Notes: a model not told the origin generated them from the sequence alone. 64,000 nt of DNA from Ischnura elegans (GCF_921293095.1 NC_060254.1:113298917-113362916); one strand, 5' to 3'; positions 46,637 to 58,377 are shown, counted from the first letter of the stretch. Program-made: numbers and translations.

Positions 46637-47512
46637 ACCATTAAGGGTAAGGGAAGGAGAGAAAAATCCTTCGTGTACCCTTCCTTGGAACTCCTTCCCT
46701 TACCATCCGTGTACCCTTCCTCTACCCACCATTAAGGGTAAGGGAAGGAGAGAAAAATCCTTCCTGTACCCTTCCTTGGAACTCCTTCCCTTATCATCCG
46801 TGTACCCTTCCTCTACCCACCATTAAGGGTAAGGGAAGGAGAGAAAAATCCTTCGTGTACCCTTCCTTGGAACTCCTTCCCTTATCATCCGTGTACCCTT
46901 CCTCTACCCACCATTAAGGGTAAGGGAAGGAGAGAAAAATCCTTCCTGTACCCTTCCTTGGAACTCCTTCCCTTATCATCCGTGTACCCTTCCTCTACCC
47001 ACCATTAAGGGTAAGGGAAGGAGAGAAAAATCCTTCGTGTACCCTTCCTTGGAACTCCTTCCCTTATCATCCGTGTACCCTTCCTCTACCCACCATTAAG
47101 GGTAAGGGAAGGAGAGAAAAATCCTTAGTTTACCCTTCCTTGGGACTCCTTCCCTTATCATCCGTGTACCCTTCCTCTACCCACCATTAAGGGTAAGGGA
47201 AGGAGAGAAAAATCCTTCGTGTACCCTTCCTTGGAACTCCTTCCCTTATCATCCGTGTACCCTTCCTCTACCCACTATTAAGGGCAAGGGAAGGAGAGAA
47301 AAATCCTTCGTGTACCCTTCCTTGGAACTCCTTCCCTTATCATCCGTGTACCCTTCCTCTACCCACCATTAAGGGTAAGGGAAGGAGAGAAAAATCCTTC
47401 GTGTACCCTTCCTTGGAACTCCTTCCCTTATCATCCGTGTACCCTTCCTCTACCCACCATTAAGGGTAAGGGAAGGAGAGAAAAATCCTTAGTTTACCCT
47501 TCCTTGGGACTT
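46637..47512 (+). repeat. 91-bp tandem array, about 9.6 units
   Basis: Units start ACCATTAAGGGTAAGGGAAG at 46637, 46728, 46819, 46910, 47001, 47092, 47183, 47274, 47365 and 47456. They are nearly identical. Variants (CTTCGTG, CTTCCTG, CTTAGTT) recur at different positions, including an identical CTTAGTT...GGGACT form in units 6 and 10, which suggests higher-order amplification. Confidence 0.95.
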
Positions 47513-47683
47513 AGCATTTATTACTGAAGAAAGCATATCCTGAAAGAGTCTCCTTAGCTACTTTCACCTGCTAAAGAGTATTGAGTTCCGTACAAGAACG
47601 TAAGCAGTCTTTGAAAGCAAAGATAGACGGGCTACACAACTAATCTTTAAAATTTCCTTAAGGAAAACAATAATATACATATT

Positions 47684-47948
47684 CAGGGGCGTATCCAGGG
47701 GTGGGATCCGGAGGGTTCGGACCCTCCGCCCCCCCGGAGTATAAAAACACAATCATTTTTCTTCATAATAGAAATCAAAATATTGAAAAATAATGAATTT
47801 AAAAAATATTTCTTTGACTATTGAAGTTTTTTCGATTATGAAAAGTGTTTGAATAATTTGAATTCCAATACTTACTATCCTGTTTTTCAAAAATTTTCCC
47901 ACCTGGTTTTGGACCCCCCCCCAAACGAAATTCCTGACTACGCCACTG
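47684..47948. mobile_element. hAT-type MITE inside the TIR element
   Basis: Ends are CAGGGGCGTATCCAGG and the inverse of CAGTGGCGTAGTCAGG. The flanking 8-mers are TACATATT / TACACAAT. 265 bp. The left end is rich in GGAGGGTTCGGACC. Confidence 0.75.
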
Positions 47949-48204
47949 TACACAATAGTTTCTGTAATTGTGTGAAAAAAGCTCATTTAGAAGTTCTTCC
48001 ATTCACGTTTTAGGATGTAACCTATTTGTGTGGCTGACAATGAGACATCGCTAGAGTGATGTTCAGTATTAGAATGCCGATCTTAGTTTCTGAAACGAAA
48101 TAGGTGTGGTAGAAAAAAGTCACAGCTTTCTTCCACATAGGCCCGGATGCGATTCTCATCTTAAGATTTTGTAGTATAAGTTCCGTTGAGAAACAACTTC
48201 TGTT

Positions 48205-48298
48205 ATGAACCTCGATAGCCGAGGTTGTTAAATCTCTAGTTCGTAATCCTGTAATACGTAGGCCCAGGGTTCAAGACCACGTGAAGGCTAATTTTTTT
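48205..48298 (+). repeat. tRNA-derived sequence (Ser/Leu-like)
   Basis: A D-arm-like TAGCCGAGGTTGTTAAA and a T-arm-like CAGGGTTCAAGACC are present about 50 bp apart, followed by TTTTTTTT. The spacing and D-arm resemble class II tRNAs. The acceptor stem is not convincing, so it is a SINE head or pseudogene. Confidence 0.4.
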
Positions 48299-48440
48299 TA
48301 TGCCCTATAACTTTAGAAATCACTGTAGCAACTCTTCCCCATTCGTTTAATTTAGTTTATTAGCGATTTTTTAAATTTTTATGTTAATTTATGGATTTTT
48401 AGTTTTTATTTTATCCTACCCTTCCTGTACCCTTCATTGA

Positions 48441-48830
48441 GGCTGGCCAAACCCTTCCCATACCCTCCAGGAAGGAGAGGGCGTACCCACCAATGTTCTA
48501 AAATACCCTTCGTGTACCCTTGCTGAAGGGTACAGGAAGGGTACACTTATCCTTCCTGTACCCTTCATCGAGGCTGGCCAAACCCTTCCCGTACCCTCCA
48601 GGAAGGAGAGGGCGTACCCACCAATGTTCTAAAATACCCTTCGTGTACCCTTGCTGAAGGGTACAGGAAGGGTACACTTATCCTTCCTGTACCCTTCATC
48701 GAGGCTGGCCAAACCCTTCCCGTACCCTCCAGGAAGGAGAGGGCGTACCCACCAATGTTCTAAAATACCCTTCGTGTACCCTTGCTGAAGGGTACAGGAA
48801 GGGTACACCTATCCTTCCTGTACCCTCAAT
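48441..48830 (+). repeat. 131-bp tandem array, three units
   Basis: GGCTGGCCAAACCCTTCCC recurs at 48441, 48572 and 48703. Each unit contains the inverted pair CTTCGTGTACCCTTG...AAGGGTACAGGAAGGGTACA. Confidence 0.93.
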
Positions 48831-48904
48831 GGAGGGTAAACCTCTCCTTAATGGAGGAGTTTATTTTTATCAGGGTACTATAGGAAACCATCCCGTTCCC
48901 GAAA

Positions 48905-48955
48905 CGACTAGAAGACAGCTGATTGGCTGGGAGCTTATACCACTGCTATAAAAGA
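48905..48955 (+). promoter_or_regulatory. TATA-type promoter-like site
   Basis: An inverted CCAAT box (GATTGGCTGG, about 48910) is followed about 30 bp later by CTATAAAAG (near 48945) and, about 70 bp further, by a GC-rich GTGGGGGCGG. It lies 1.2 kb upstream of the GRASP start codon. Connection to that gene is not shown. Confidence 0.3.
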
Positions 48956-48999
48956 AAACTCCGCTTGGTTTGGCTGGATCATGGACTCCTACTGTATCG

Positions 49000-50149
49000 T
49001 CGCAAGATTAGTGGGGGCGGTATGTTTTAGCGGATGTGATTTTCGTGAGCAAAGGTGCTGCATCCGCTGCATATAAATGCTGGAAGATATAAGTAGTTAA
49101 TTTATGTCCGGCATTGAAAAATACTGGTGAACTAATTATATGATGCATATTTTTATGATAAATAATCCACGATAAGTAGGAGTTGATGAGTAAAAAAATA
49201 TCATGTATTGTATAAATTGCGGCAGGAAGATATGCCAATGGTGAAAATATAAATCGTTGGCGAAGGTTAAATATAACGTTTGTAGATAAAAATAAGGAAG
49301 AAACCTTTATTTTTTAGATTCAATTTTTTTGGATAAAACTCTCCAATATAACTTAGAATACTTCGTTTCGGAAGGATAAAAGCCGTTTCACGTTAAAATT
49401 TCATTTTGATTTTAGTTAGATATCTATTCGACTAGTTATAATACTAAATATGGCACCTAAAATATCTGATAGAAAATTTTTTATAAAAAAATGTTCAAGT
49501 TCTCAAATTTAGCATCATCAAAGTAAATAGCATTTTTGTAAGGGGAAATATTTTTTCTGCCTATACGGGGTTTTTAGTATTTATTGAATGATAAACCCTC
49601 ATCTTTCATCGTTTCTCTCAAGTTCTAAACTTAAAATTTGTATGAATCAGTCTTCCATGGTCAGGTCAATGCATTGACCTCTCCGAAATGACTCATGAAA
49701 TCGCAGCTGCACGAATGTATTTCGCCTCGTCAGATGTTGCCCTTAAAATGTATATTTACAAGGGAGGCAAATATATTTACAATAATTATAATGTCCAACT
49801 TAACAAATTTTTCACAAAAGATAAAATTTGATTTAATCTGTACTTCAAACTGTTATAGTTAATTAATTTAAAATTTATACTAACGAAATACTTTTTAATT
49901 TAATATAATAGAGTATTATGCTTATTTTAATACTAATTTGTAAAAAGTAATATATTGCATGTTGGTGTTCCTGCTCGTATGACCTATCGTTTGGGCTGCT
50001 AAGGGCTTGATTCACGCAACCTCCCGACATTTAGTGCATGCCACGTTTGTTGGAGGATACTGTTCCTTGGTGAATTTTTTATACAAGTCGTGAAATAATG
50101 ATTAATTGCTGAGTTAAATTCGCAAAAGGAATTTTTATCATCAACTGTG
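49000..50149. other. Upstream region of GRASP, no other gene
   Basis: AT-rich sequence without domains or terminal repeats. The 5' UTR and promoter of GRASP should lie in it, but no element is decisive. Confidence 0.4.
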
Positions 50150-53100
50150 ATGGGTGCTTCTCATAGCGTTGACATTCCTGGAGGAGGAACCGAAGGATAT
50201 CATGTACTAAGAGTAAGTTGTTTAGTAGCGGCGTTTCTTCAATTTCTTCTGATATGTGTTAATTAGGAGGCAATTTTTAGTCCTGGATGCGGAATATTAC
50301 GGCCGGTTTTGAGTAATTGTGGTTTTCAACAGTATTTTGATTTAAGTATCGGCTTTATCATTATCAAAATTGTGTATTAGCATATTATGTAGTGACATAA
50401 CCCCTATGAAAAAAATTGTATAAACCTGTTTCAAATTTTTATGCAATCTTATACATTGCCATGGCAATTGTATAAATTGTATGAAATTTTGAAACAGGTT
50501 TATACAATTTTTTCATAGGGGTCATTCCATGTCAAATCAACCAATATTTTGACCAAATGACACCCACCGACTAGGATTTTCATGAAACTTGCCAAGATCA
50601 TACATTATGGTATGATTAGAGATTGTGTGTAATTTTAGCCTCCAATTGTCAATTGTTAATGAAATATGAGTAATTGAAATTTGGGCGTGACCCCTAAAGT
50701 GCCGCAACGTGCAACACATGGTGATTTTTATTTTCATCCATAACTCCATTCCTGTGAGATGAAAACACATGATTTTTTTTTCTAAAGCTAAGGAGTCCAT
50801 AATGATCCCACAATTGCCATTAAATATTCACTGCATGAAGTAATTCAGCATCAAAAAAATAAAATTTACCAAAAAATCTCGCTTGTACCATTTTTCATCG
50901 TCAGCATCCACAGGGAAAGGCCATGCGAATACAGACTCATGGTTCAGTTTAAAGTAATCATTAATGTATGAGCATAGATCCTGATGAAAAAAAATCATGA
51001 GTCCGGCGTTCCTTTTAGTAAAAAAAAATTCTCATTCATGGTCACGGGAAAAAATGGCATTTTTTTCAAGGCACATAGAAATTACACAATTTAGAGGAGA
51101 GATAAGCTTATACTCATGATTAAATAATATTGGAGCATGCATTATTTCACTATAGTGTATGCTACTGGCTCTTAGAGTAGGAAACACATAAGCAGTCATG
51201 TGCATGTACTCCCCCACATACTGCTAAGTTCGTGCTATCAGGACTATTCGAGTAGAGGGAGTTTTAATTAAAAAAACTGCGTGAACCATGGTAGACTATT
51301 ACATTCTACATTCCTTTTAATCTTAGTACAAAGACCAGATACATTTCATATCCAGATGTATTGACATCACAGGAATGTACATTATTGAATGTCAACGGGA
51401 ACATCATCAAATCATTTGAATTGAGAAATCTTTCAGTTACTTCACCCTAATGCTTGTATTGATTGTATGCTCAGATAATGTTCTTACTGTCCAGATCCTT
51501 CCAGGCTACAGGATGTTATCATTTCCAATTTTTTTTTAATATGACCCTTCTGATACACTGAAATATAGGCAGTGGGTTTCCACGGATAGAACAGAACTTC
51601 AGTTGTTTACATCATCCATTGATAATCTCTTGGATATTCTATGCCTCAAAATGTTCTATACCACATTATTACGTCAAAAAAGAACAATCCTCATTTTTCA
51701 AAATAAGCAAAGAAACCCTAAGTCATGAAAAGGCAGTTATCGTAATGGATTTTAGTGAAAACTTTTCATTTTTAATTCAGGATGAAGGTCAAAGTTATCA
51801 CTGGACCAATCTTTCATGCACCATACACCCTTGCTTGATTTACCTGAAGAAAGATGGTACTCTCACTACCTCATCTCATTGTTTCATACCTGATGACCTT
51901 AACCATGATGTGGCCTTTGTTATGGAAGTGCAACGCCACCTGATAGAATTTTTAAAGAGAACTTCGCCTATGATCCAAGAAGTTCAGTACTTACTGATGG
52001 ATGTGCTGGGCAATATAAAAACTGCAAGTCTTTTTTAAATTTGTGCCACCATTATAATGACAATGGAACTAATGCAACCTGGTCTTCTTTTTCCACAAGC
52101 CATGGTAAGTCTTCTTATGCTGGTATAGGTGGTACCATTGAACAAATGGCGAGGAAAGCCAGCCTGCAATGCCTAATGGCACAGCAAATAACAAACAGCA
52201 GCAGGCCGAGAGGTTTAAAGTTTGCAACTGACAAGGTTGATAAACAGATAACTGCAATATTGACGAGCCTCGTTTTCTTTGATGATTTTCAACAATGTCT
52301 AATTTTTAAGAAAAAACTGTTTCGGTTCTACATTCTGTTTTGGTTTTAATAATTTCGATTGATGTTACATGCACTGAAATAAATTATTTTTGTTGAAGAG
52401 TATACCTTGCTGCACTTTTCTCTCAAGTCCCCATGTAAAGAGTGCTTTGTCATTTATGTTAAGTCAGGAAAATAGAAAATAAGAGTGGATTCTGTACACT
52501 TTCCAGCATTATTTTCATTCTTTAATGTGACATCAATTCTTAATTAATAAATTTCGTCTTTTTTCCATAAAACATTGCAGAAATTAAATGAGTGTTATTG
52601 TATTTTACGTAACTCCTGACATAAATTTGGTTTCTTACTATAATTTGGCATGCTTGTTTTTTAAATATAATACCTGCATTGGTGTGCTTTGTCTTAAATG
52701 AAGAGATCTTGGCAGTTGTGTGTATAAGATTTTTTCCAAATTTTAATTGCATCTTCTTCAACAAATTCATTGACACAATTGCAAAGAAACTAAATACAGG
52801 GTGTCCCATTTATCTTGACCGCCTGAAATAATTTTTTGTCCAGATGCAAATTCAAAAATGTGTCAAGCAAATGTTCATTAGCCGTCAGGGGGACATTAAT
52901 CAGCATGATTGCCTTCCTTGTAGCTTTGTCATTTAGAAAGATATGAACAGCGGTATGTCCTTTTTAAAATGGCACCCTACATTTTTTATACAGCAATTCA
53001 TTTCATCTCCTAAAGACTTATTCACAAATGTAGCACAGTGGACCATGTTTTGACTTGGTTGTCATTTGTTTATTGCTAACTCCAGTAAGTGGACGTGGTT

Positions 53101-54855
53101 GTGGTCCCGCGCTGAAAGTGACTTTCAAGTTATGTATTGACTTGCTTTTCATTTGTTTACTGCCAACTCTGGTAAGTGGACGAGTTTCTTATGTTTTCAT
53201 ATTGTTGAGTTTATGTTAATGGTCCACTGTGCTACATTTTATAAGTCTTTAAGAGATGAAATGAATCGCTGAATAAAAAATATAGGGTGCCATTTAAAAA
53301 AAACATACCGCTATTCATATCTTTGTAAATATCAAAGCTACAAGGAAGGCAATCATGCTGATTAATGTCCCCCTGATGGCCAATGAACATTTGCTTGACA
53401 CAATTTTTGAATTTGCATCTGGACAAAAAGTTATTTCAGGCGGTCAAGATGAATGGGACACACTGTATATCTATCTCGTAAATTCCTTTCTGGAAATGCT
53501 GCATTGGTTGCATTCTCTGTTTGTCGTTTCATTCCTCATCTTGGAAGCACGTTCAAGAGAATGAGAGAGAAAACATTCTCGTTGTGATCTTTTATACGAT
53601 TCAATATCCCATTGTCGGCCCAATTTGAACTCCCTTGGAAGGCGATAGCCATTGGGCACTAAGCCAGAATCACACGTTCATTTCATTCGTCATTTTCAAG
53701 TGATCACTCGCAAATGATCGTCGCTGGCCATTGTTTTTCGTGATCACTGCAATGAAGAGGATTCCCATCACTTTTTTCATAACTAGTCTGGTCGCTTTTT
53801 CCATCCCTAAAACTCAATAAAACCCCATATCAGCCAATCAGAAGGCATGACCGTATGGTGTGATTGCAGTGCAACCTTTGACAATAGGGTGGTTTCTATT
53901 ATGTCGAAGGAAGCTGTCTACAAGAAGAACAATCTTACTCTTTGGCTTTTAGACTTTATTTTATTTCTATTATTTTTTTATTGCCTATATCTAAAGATTA
54001 TTACTCCTGGAGTACGTATTTCACGCTTTTAGATTTTTAAATGACAATATCTATTTTTCGCGACTAAATGAAAAGTGAAAATTTTCAAGCGTGCGAAAAC
54101 GCGACGCGTAAGTATGAATGCCGGGAAATCTCTCCGTACGTCTTATATCTGGTTCCCCCTCCCACCCGGTGAGGTGACCTTGAGGCGAGGCTTAGCGCTG
54201 ATACGTCGCATGCTGCTAGCGGGTAGCTGAGTACCCTGCTGGCTGGTAGTGCTTGGCTTAAGTAAGGATTATTAATACCTTATCAAACGAGGAAAACTTT
54301 CCGACCTTAGCCAGTTTTAATAAGTGATTATTAAGACATGTTTCCCTGAGCTCTGCGCCTCTTGCATGCATTGGTAACCCCAGACGATGTATAACTCCTA
54401 TCTTCTCCTATAGAAACTAGGTCCCTGTGACGTCACGTGGAGTGGCATCCATCGCATGGGCGCCAATCTGGCCTCTTTCAAATGAGGATAAAAATGGACC
54501 AATGCCAATCGTCTAAACCGGCATTTCTCAAACGAAATAATTTGTATATTATGAATACACTAATGGTGGGTAACGAATCGCAATTATTGCCTTTTGTTTT
54601 CTTTGATGAAGGAAACTACCCTATTGTGGGAACAACATAGATAAACAAACACTCTATATATATTTTAGTGATGCAGGTGCTTTGACAAAGAGCTGTGATA
54701 TTGGAAATGATGCGATAAGATGCAGGAGGGTGATGATGTCAGTTGATGTGACTCGTGTCTTTCTTTTGTTTTAGGTCCAGGATGGATCTCCAGGGCAACA
54801 GGCTGGCCTCGAATCATTCTTTGACTTCATTGTTTCCATCGGGAACAAAAGATTG
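50150..54855 (+). CDS. GORASP2: GRASP55/65 Golgi stacking protein, first two coding exons
   Basis: Exon 1 (50150-50212) encodes [20 protein letters not shown] plus R. Exon 2 (54775-54855) encodes [20 protein letters not shown] and SIGNKRL. Donors are GTAAGT and GTATGT, the acceptor is TTTGTTTTAG, and both junctions are phase 0. This is the start of the first PDZ-like domain of the GRASP family, nearly identical in layout to animal GRASP55 (MG..., [28 protein letters not shown]). The MGxxxS start is the N-myristoylation signal that anchors the protein on Golgi membranes, where GRASP dimers link cisternae. The 4.6 kb intron holds a hairpin, a transposase remnant, a foldback and a 650-bp repeat. 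Further exons (continuing with a region such as NKDNDTLK) were not found before 64000. Confidence 0.93.
50401..50521. repeat. 121-bp inverted repeat hairpin in GRASP intron 1
   Basis: CCCCTATGAAAAAAATTGTA at the left is mirrored by the inverse at the right, with arms of about 50 bp (a few mismatches) and a central TTGCCATGGCAA. No clear target duplication. MITE-like or a structured intronic RNA. Confidence 0.7.
50530..51555. other. Intronic sequence, no gene recognised
   Basis: Short frames only, on both strands. No terminal repeats seen. Confidence 0.4.
51562..52345 (+). pseudogene. Unclassified multi-copy transposase-like gene remnant
   Basis: In three frames one reads [13 protein letters not shown], then [20 protein letters not shown] with QSYHWTN, then [20 protein letters not shown] followed by [20 protein letters not shown] and ARKASLQ. 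This series (QW.STDR..L, DF.EN.SF..QDE.Q..HW, SDG...QYKN, SHGK...GGT.K) is a family repeated many times in insect genomes that I know only as uncharacterised, with acidic residues placed like a DDE transposase. Frame changes occur near 51650 and at 51992-52000. It lies in GRASP intron 1, same strand, so it is a remnant. Confidence 0.6.
52797..53465. mobile_element. Foldback element, about 250-bp arms, TA flanks
   Basis: CAGGGTGTCCCATTTATCTT at the left and the inverse of CAGTGTGTCCCATTCATCTT at the right begin arms 52797-53045 and 53218-53465. The loop has two 44-bp direct copies (GACTTG.TT.TCATTTGTTTA...AAGTGGACG). No coding frame. Confidence 0.85.
53971..54625 (+). repeat. Dispersed 650-bp repeat, copy 3, in GRASP intron 1
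   Basis: Same architecture as at 11981 and 41903. It ends 150 bp before GRASP exon 2. Confidence 0.7.
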
Positions 54856-55051
54856 GTATGTGTAGATAAGTAACCCTTGGTCTACAACGAGATTTAAGCT
54901 TCAAATGATGCTATATTTGGTGAATGATCATGCAAATGATATCATGCGCTGTGTGTAACGGAAAAATTTGCGAATGAACCGTCACGCGCATGTACATTCA
55001 ATGAAAATTATAATACATATGTGCTATTTTTGCTGGCATGATACCATGAAT

Positions 55052-55343
55052 CAGTGGCGCAGCAAGGGGGAATAAAACCTCCCTCAGGGCTCAGAAAATT
55101 TTTTAAGCTTTATCCATTTTACTTATTTGGATCAGTATTATTTAATAGAATAGTGTTAGGATTAATCAAATATCCCTCAGAAAGCCATAAAACCCGCCAT
55201 TTTAAGCCATTATTCTTATAAATTTTCTGGCAGTGGGCCCCTTCAACTCCTGCTAACCCTGGTGGGTATGCAATACCCCCACACCTGTAAGTACTAGTTG
55301 CGCCTAAAACCCCCTCTAGCCTTAATTCTTAGCTGCACCCCTG
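55052..55343. mobile_element. hAT-type MITE, family M1 copy 1
   Basis: CAGTGGCGCAGCAAGG and the inverse of CAGGGGTGCAGCTAAG. Duplication CCATGAAT / CCGTGAAT. Internal landmarks TTAATCAAATATCCCTCA and GGTGGGTATGCAATACCCCC are shared with the copy at 56140. Confidence 0.85.
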
Positions 55344-55461
55344 CCGTGAATGATGGCATGATAATTCACGGTCTATAGCAGCCATAAGGGAACCAAAATG
55401 CAACTATACAATGGTTAAGTAAACCATAAGACATAAAATGTATGGGCCAAAAAAAAAGCTA

Positions 55462-55570
55462 TTCAGGCTTCTATCAGGGATATCTCTCTCCATTTGGCTG
55501 ACATTTCGGAACCCATATTGAATTCCATCATCAAGGCTGATGGTGAGTGGATCAAGTGAGCCAGCTTTTT
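55462..55570 (-). repeat. Penelope-type terminus with decayed hammerhead
   Basis: On the minus strand CTTGATGATGGAATTC...GGGTTCCGAAATGTCAGCC shows the GATGA core half, a stem II of up to seven pairs (GGAATTC/GGGTTCC with wobbles) and GAAATGTC. An extra base in the CUGA box and missing stem I pairing suggest it is inactive. Confidence 0.45.
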
Positions 55571-56139
55571 ATACTGTTTCTTAGTTGTCACATGATTGGC
55601 TTGGAGTCAGCCAAACAGATTCGGCAACGATTAAGTTCTATCGAATCGCCAATTTTTGTCGGATCTTCACCAAAATTAGTATGCATAACTTAGTGTGCTG
55701 ATGAATGAGTGGACAATGTCTGTGAGTGACTGGCCTTGTAATAATGATCGGAATATCGAGTTTTCTTTGGATCTGTCTATCGTAGTTCTACAATCAAGTT
55801 TGAGAGGTTTTCAAGGTTTCACGACGAATTTCACGGCTATATTCTAGTTTTTTCGCGGTGTACAAAATTCATGGCTCATTCATGGTTTTAAAGTTCTCAC
55901 GGTTGGGTCGGAACCCTAACTGAGCAATGCGCGGAAACCATCCCTGAAGAGAAACTGGGGTGACAGTATAGTTTTATCGTATCGCCAATTTTCATCAGAT
56001 CTTCACCAAAATTATTAATACATAACTTATTTCTCATTCTAAACAATCCTAGGGGTGGGCGAAAGCACTTCGAGTACATATAAAAATTTACTAATTCATT
56101 ACTTATCTTGTTTTCGGATGGGTAATTTATATGCAGCAT

Positions 56140-56446
56140 CAGTGGCACAGCACGGGGGGGGGGGGGGTTTTGGGGGATAAAACCCCCCCCAAAAGCTCAG
56201 AGAAATTTTTAAGTTTAATCCATTTTACTTAATTGGATTGATATTACTAATAGAATAGTGTAAGGATTAATAAAATATCCCTCATAAAGCCGTAAAATTC
56301 ACCATTTTCAGCCATTTACATTAAGATTTCGCAAATTATTAATCTTGCACCTATCGCTTATCCTGGTGGGTATTCCATACCCCCACAAACCCCGGTATTA
56401 GTTGCACGTAAACCCCCCCTAGCCTTAATTCCTAGCTGCGCACCTG
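56140..56446. mobile_element. hAT-type MITE, family M1 copy 2
   Basis: CAGTGGCACAGCACGG and the inverse of CAGGTGCGCAGCTAGG with a perfect 8-bp duplication TGCAGCAT (56132-56139 and 56447-56454). Confidence 0.92.
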
Positions 56447-57604
56447 TGCAGCATTAGCCGTCATTGTGGAGAAAAGACGATCGAAAACAAACTGTTGTTA
56501 AGGTGAACAAATTAGTTTGTATAAGAATCACTTTTTTGTATTTGTTTGTTCGATCGGAAACAATACCCAGATTTTGGCGTGGTCGTTTGGGTATAGACGG
56601 GGCATGATGTGTCTTGTAAAGGATGCAAATTTTCCCTTCTACATTTTGTAAAATCCGAGCGAATGACTGGCCTATTCCTAGTGTACGGTCGTAAGACTGG
56701 AGGGGTGGGTTGGGTAGCGCACGGCAGAAGCCGTGCCGAAGGCAAATCATACTCGAAGGATATTTTTTTATCATTGGTTCCCTACATGTAGAAAATCACA
56801 AAATGACATTTGAAAAAATTCACAAGCCATACTTTTTTTTTGGCAGCCATTTTTAAAAGAGCGGCTGGGCAAATTTAGATGAAAAATGTCTTTTGCATAA
56901 CGTTTAATTTCGAGGCCAATTTAAAAGATATCAGAATAATTCAAAAACCAGTGTGTTCATCATGAAAAGAACTTTTGGAAACCATTTTTTTTTTTAAACT
57001 TATCATAAAATACAGTTGGTCGAAATCTTTCCATTAAAAAATTCTGGAAAAATTTGTCAATACTAACCTTTTAATGCCATAAATGTTTATGAAGGAAACG
57101 AGACTCACTAATGAAATGTTATTTTTGAGTTGAGTCCTTAAAAAACTACTTGCAGTATAATTTTTAGCACTGAGTATGGACTCATTTTTTATTCTTTCTT
57201 ATTTGTGTGTCGACTGACTCCGAGAGATGGGCTCATAACGGCATTAGCAAAATTATGTGTGCGGGTCAGGTTATGCCAGGGTGGGTCGGGGAATGGTTTT
57301 CGTATTAAAAACATTAATTCGTCCCTTGAAATTATATCAAATCTCTCCTGGTCCCTTGAAGTGATACGAACTAAATTGTTCACCTTAGCAACAGTTTAGT
57401 TTTCGATTGTCTCTCCTCATCTATGATGGCTCCTGCAACGTATAAGTTACCCATCCGACACCAAGATAAGTATCGTATTAGTGAATTTTTATATGTACTC
57501 AAAGTGCTTTCGCCCACCCCTTGGATTGTTTAGAATGTAAAATAAGTTATGTATAATAATTTTGGTGAAGATACGACGAAAATTAGTGATTCAATAAAAC
57601 TGTA

Positions 57605-58377
57605 CAGTGAGTCCTCGTTTAACGTCACTTACCGTTCCTGAAAAATGTGACGATAAACGAAATGACGTTAATCGAAGCATAATATCCCACAAGAAACAAT
57701 GTAAAAAGTGAATATCGGCTCCTAGACCTCACAATTCCTGCGCGAAAAAAATGTTAGCGTATCATATCTGGGGCATTTTTTACGGTGGGAATGCTAAACT
57801 ATCGCATAAATACGAGTTCCTGTCTTCATCGACGACAATAGCAACAGTGACGTAAATCCTTCTCCATTTTTGTATCTTCCAGCATTTGCTTTTCGGCTTC
57901 GCTATGGTGGTCGCCCGGGTGAGCGGTGCATCGCCTCAGCATCATCATCGCTGAAACATCGTCGCAGTTACAGGGACCAAAATTATTGTGAACTCGGCAA
58001 AAAAATGACGACGAAAACTCCGAGTTCTACATGGAAAAACGCCTTGAAATCACTTTTTAGGTTCCTGAAAACCATTATGTCAAGTAAAATCTCTTGCACC
58101 TACGCAAGAATTCATTTTGCAGAAATTTTTGCTAAAACCGTAATCGCAATTAAAATAAACACACCGTTTTACACTTTGCTTAAACTGACTGTATTACCAC
58201 CCACAAAACGAACAACCTGCAACGCCCGCCGCTTCGCCTTTTTTTTCTTGCGCGAAATTTAAAAGACTTGACATTATCGCGAAGCGTAGGTGCGATAAAC
58301 GAATGACGGTCTCAAAATTTTCGTGACGTTATCGCGAAATGACGTTAAACGGGGTGATGTAGAACGAGGACTCACTG
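57605..58377. mobile_element. pogo/Tigger-like MITE
   Basis: CAGTGAGTCCTCGTTTAACG at the left and GAACGAGGACTCACTG at the right, with TA on both sides (57603-57604 and 58378-58379). Tigger-type elements begin CAGT...CCTCG.TTAACG. The inner frame of 130 codons has no transposase motif. The other arm of the inverted repeat shows the empty site. Confidence 0.85.

Larger units (their letters stand above)
46545..48875. mobile_element. TIR element carrying two minisatellite arrays
   Basis: The ends CCCTGACAAAAATAAACTCC and the inverse of CCCTGATAAAAATAAACTCC are flanked by TA. Inside are a 91-bp array, a hAT MITE, a tRNA-like segment and a 131-bp array, all but the middle built from the word GTACCCTTCCT / AGGAAGGGTAC. 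No transposase frame. Length 2331 bp. Confidence 0.8.

Noticed and set aside
46637-48830. CRISPR-like regular repeats
   Set aside because: Units are contiguous without unique spacers, lie in a TIR transposon and the genome is eukaryotic.
53232-53426. Frames in the foldback arms
   Set aside because: Both arms give mirror frames because they are inverted copies; no protein signal.
57870-58262. 130-codon frame in the pogo-like MITE
   Set aside because: Basic, low-complexity composition without helix-turn-helix or DDE motifs.
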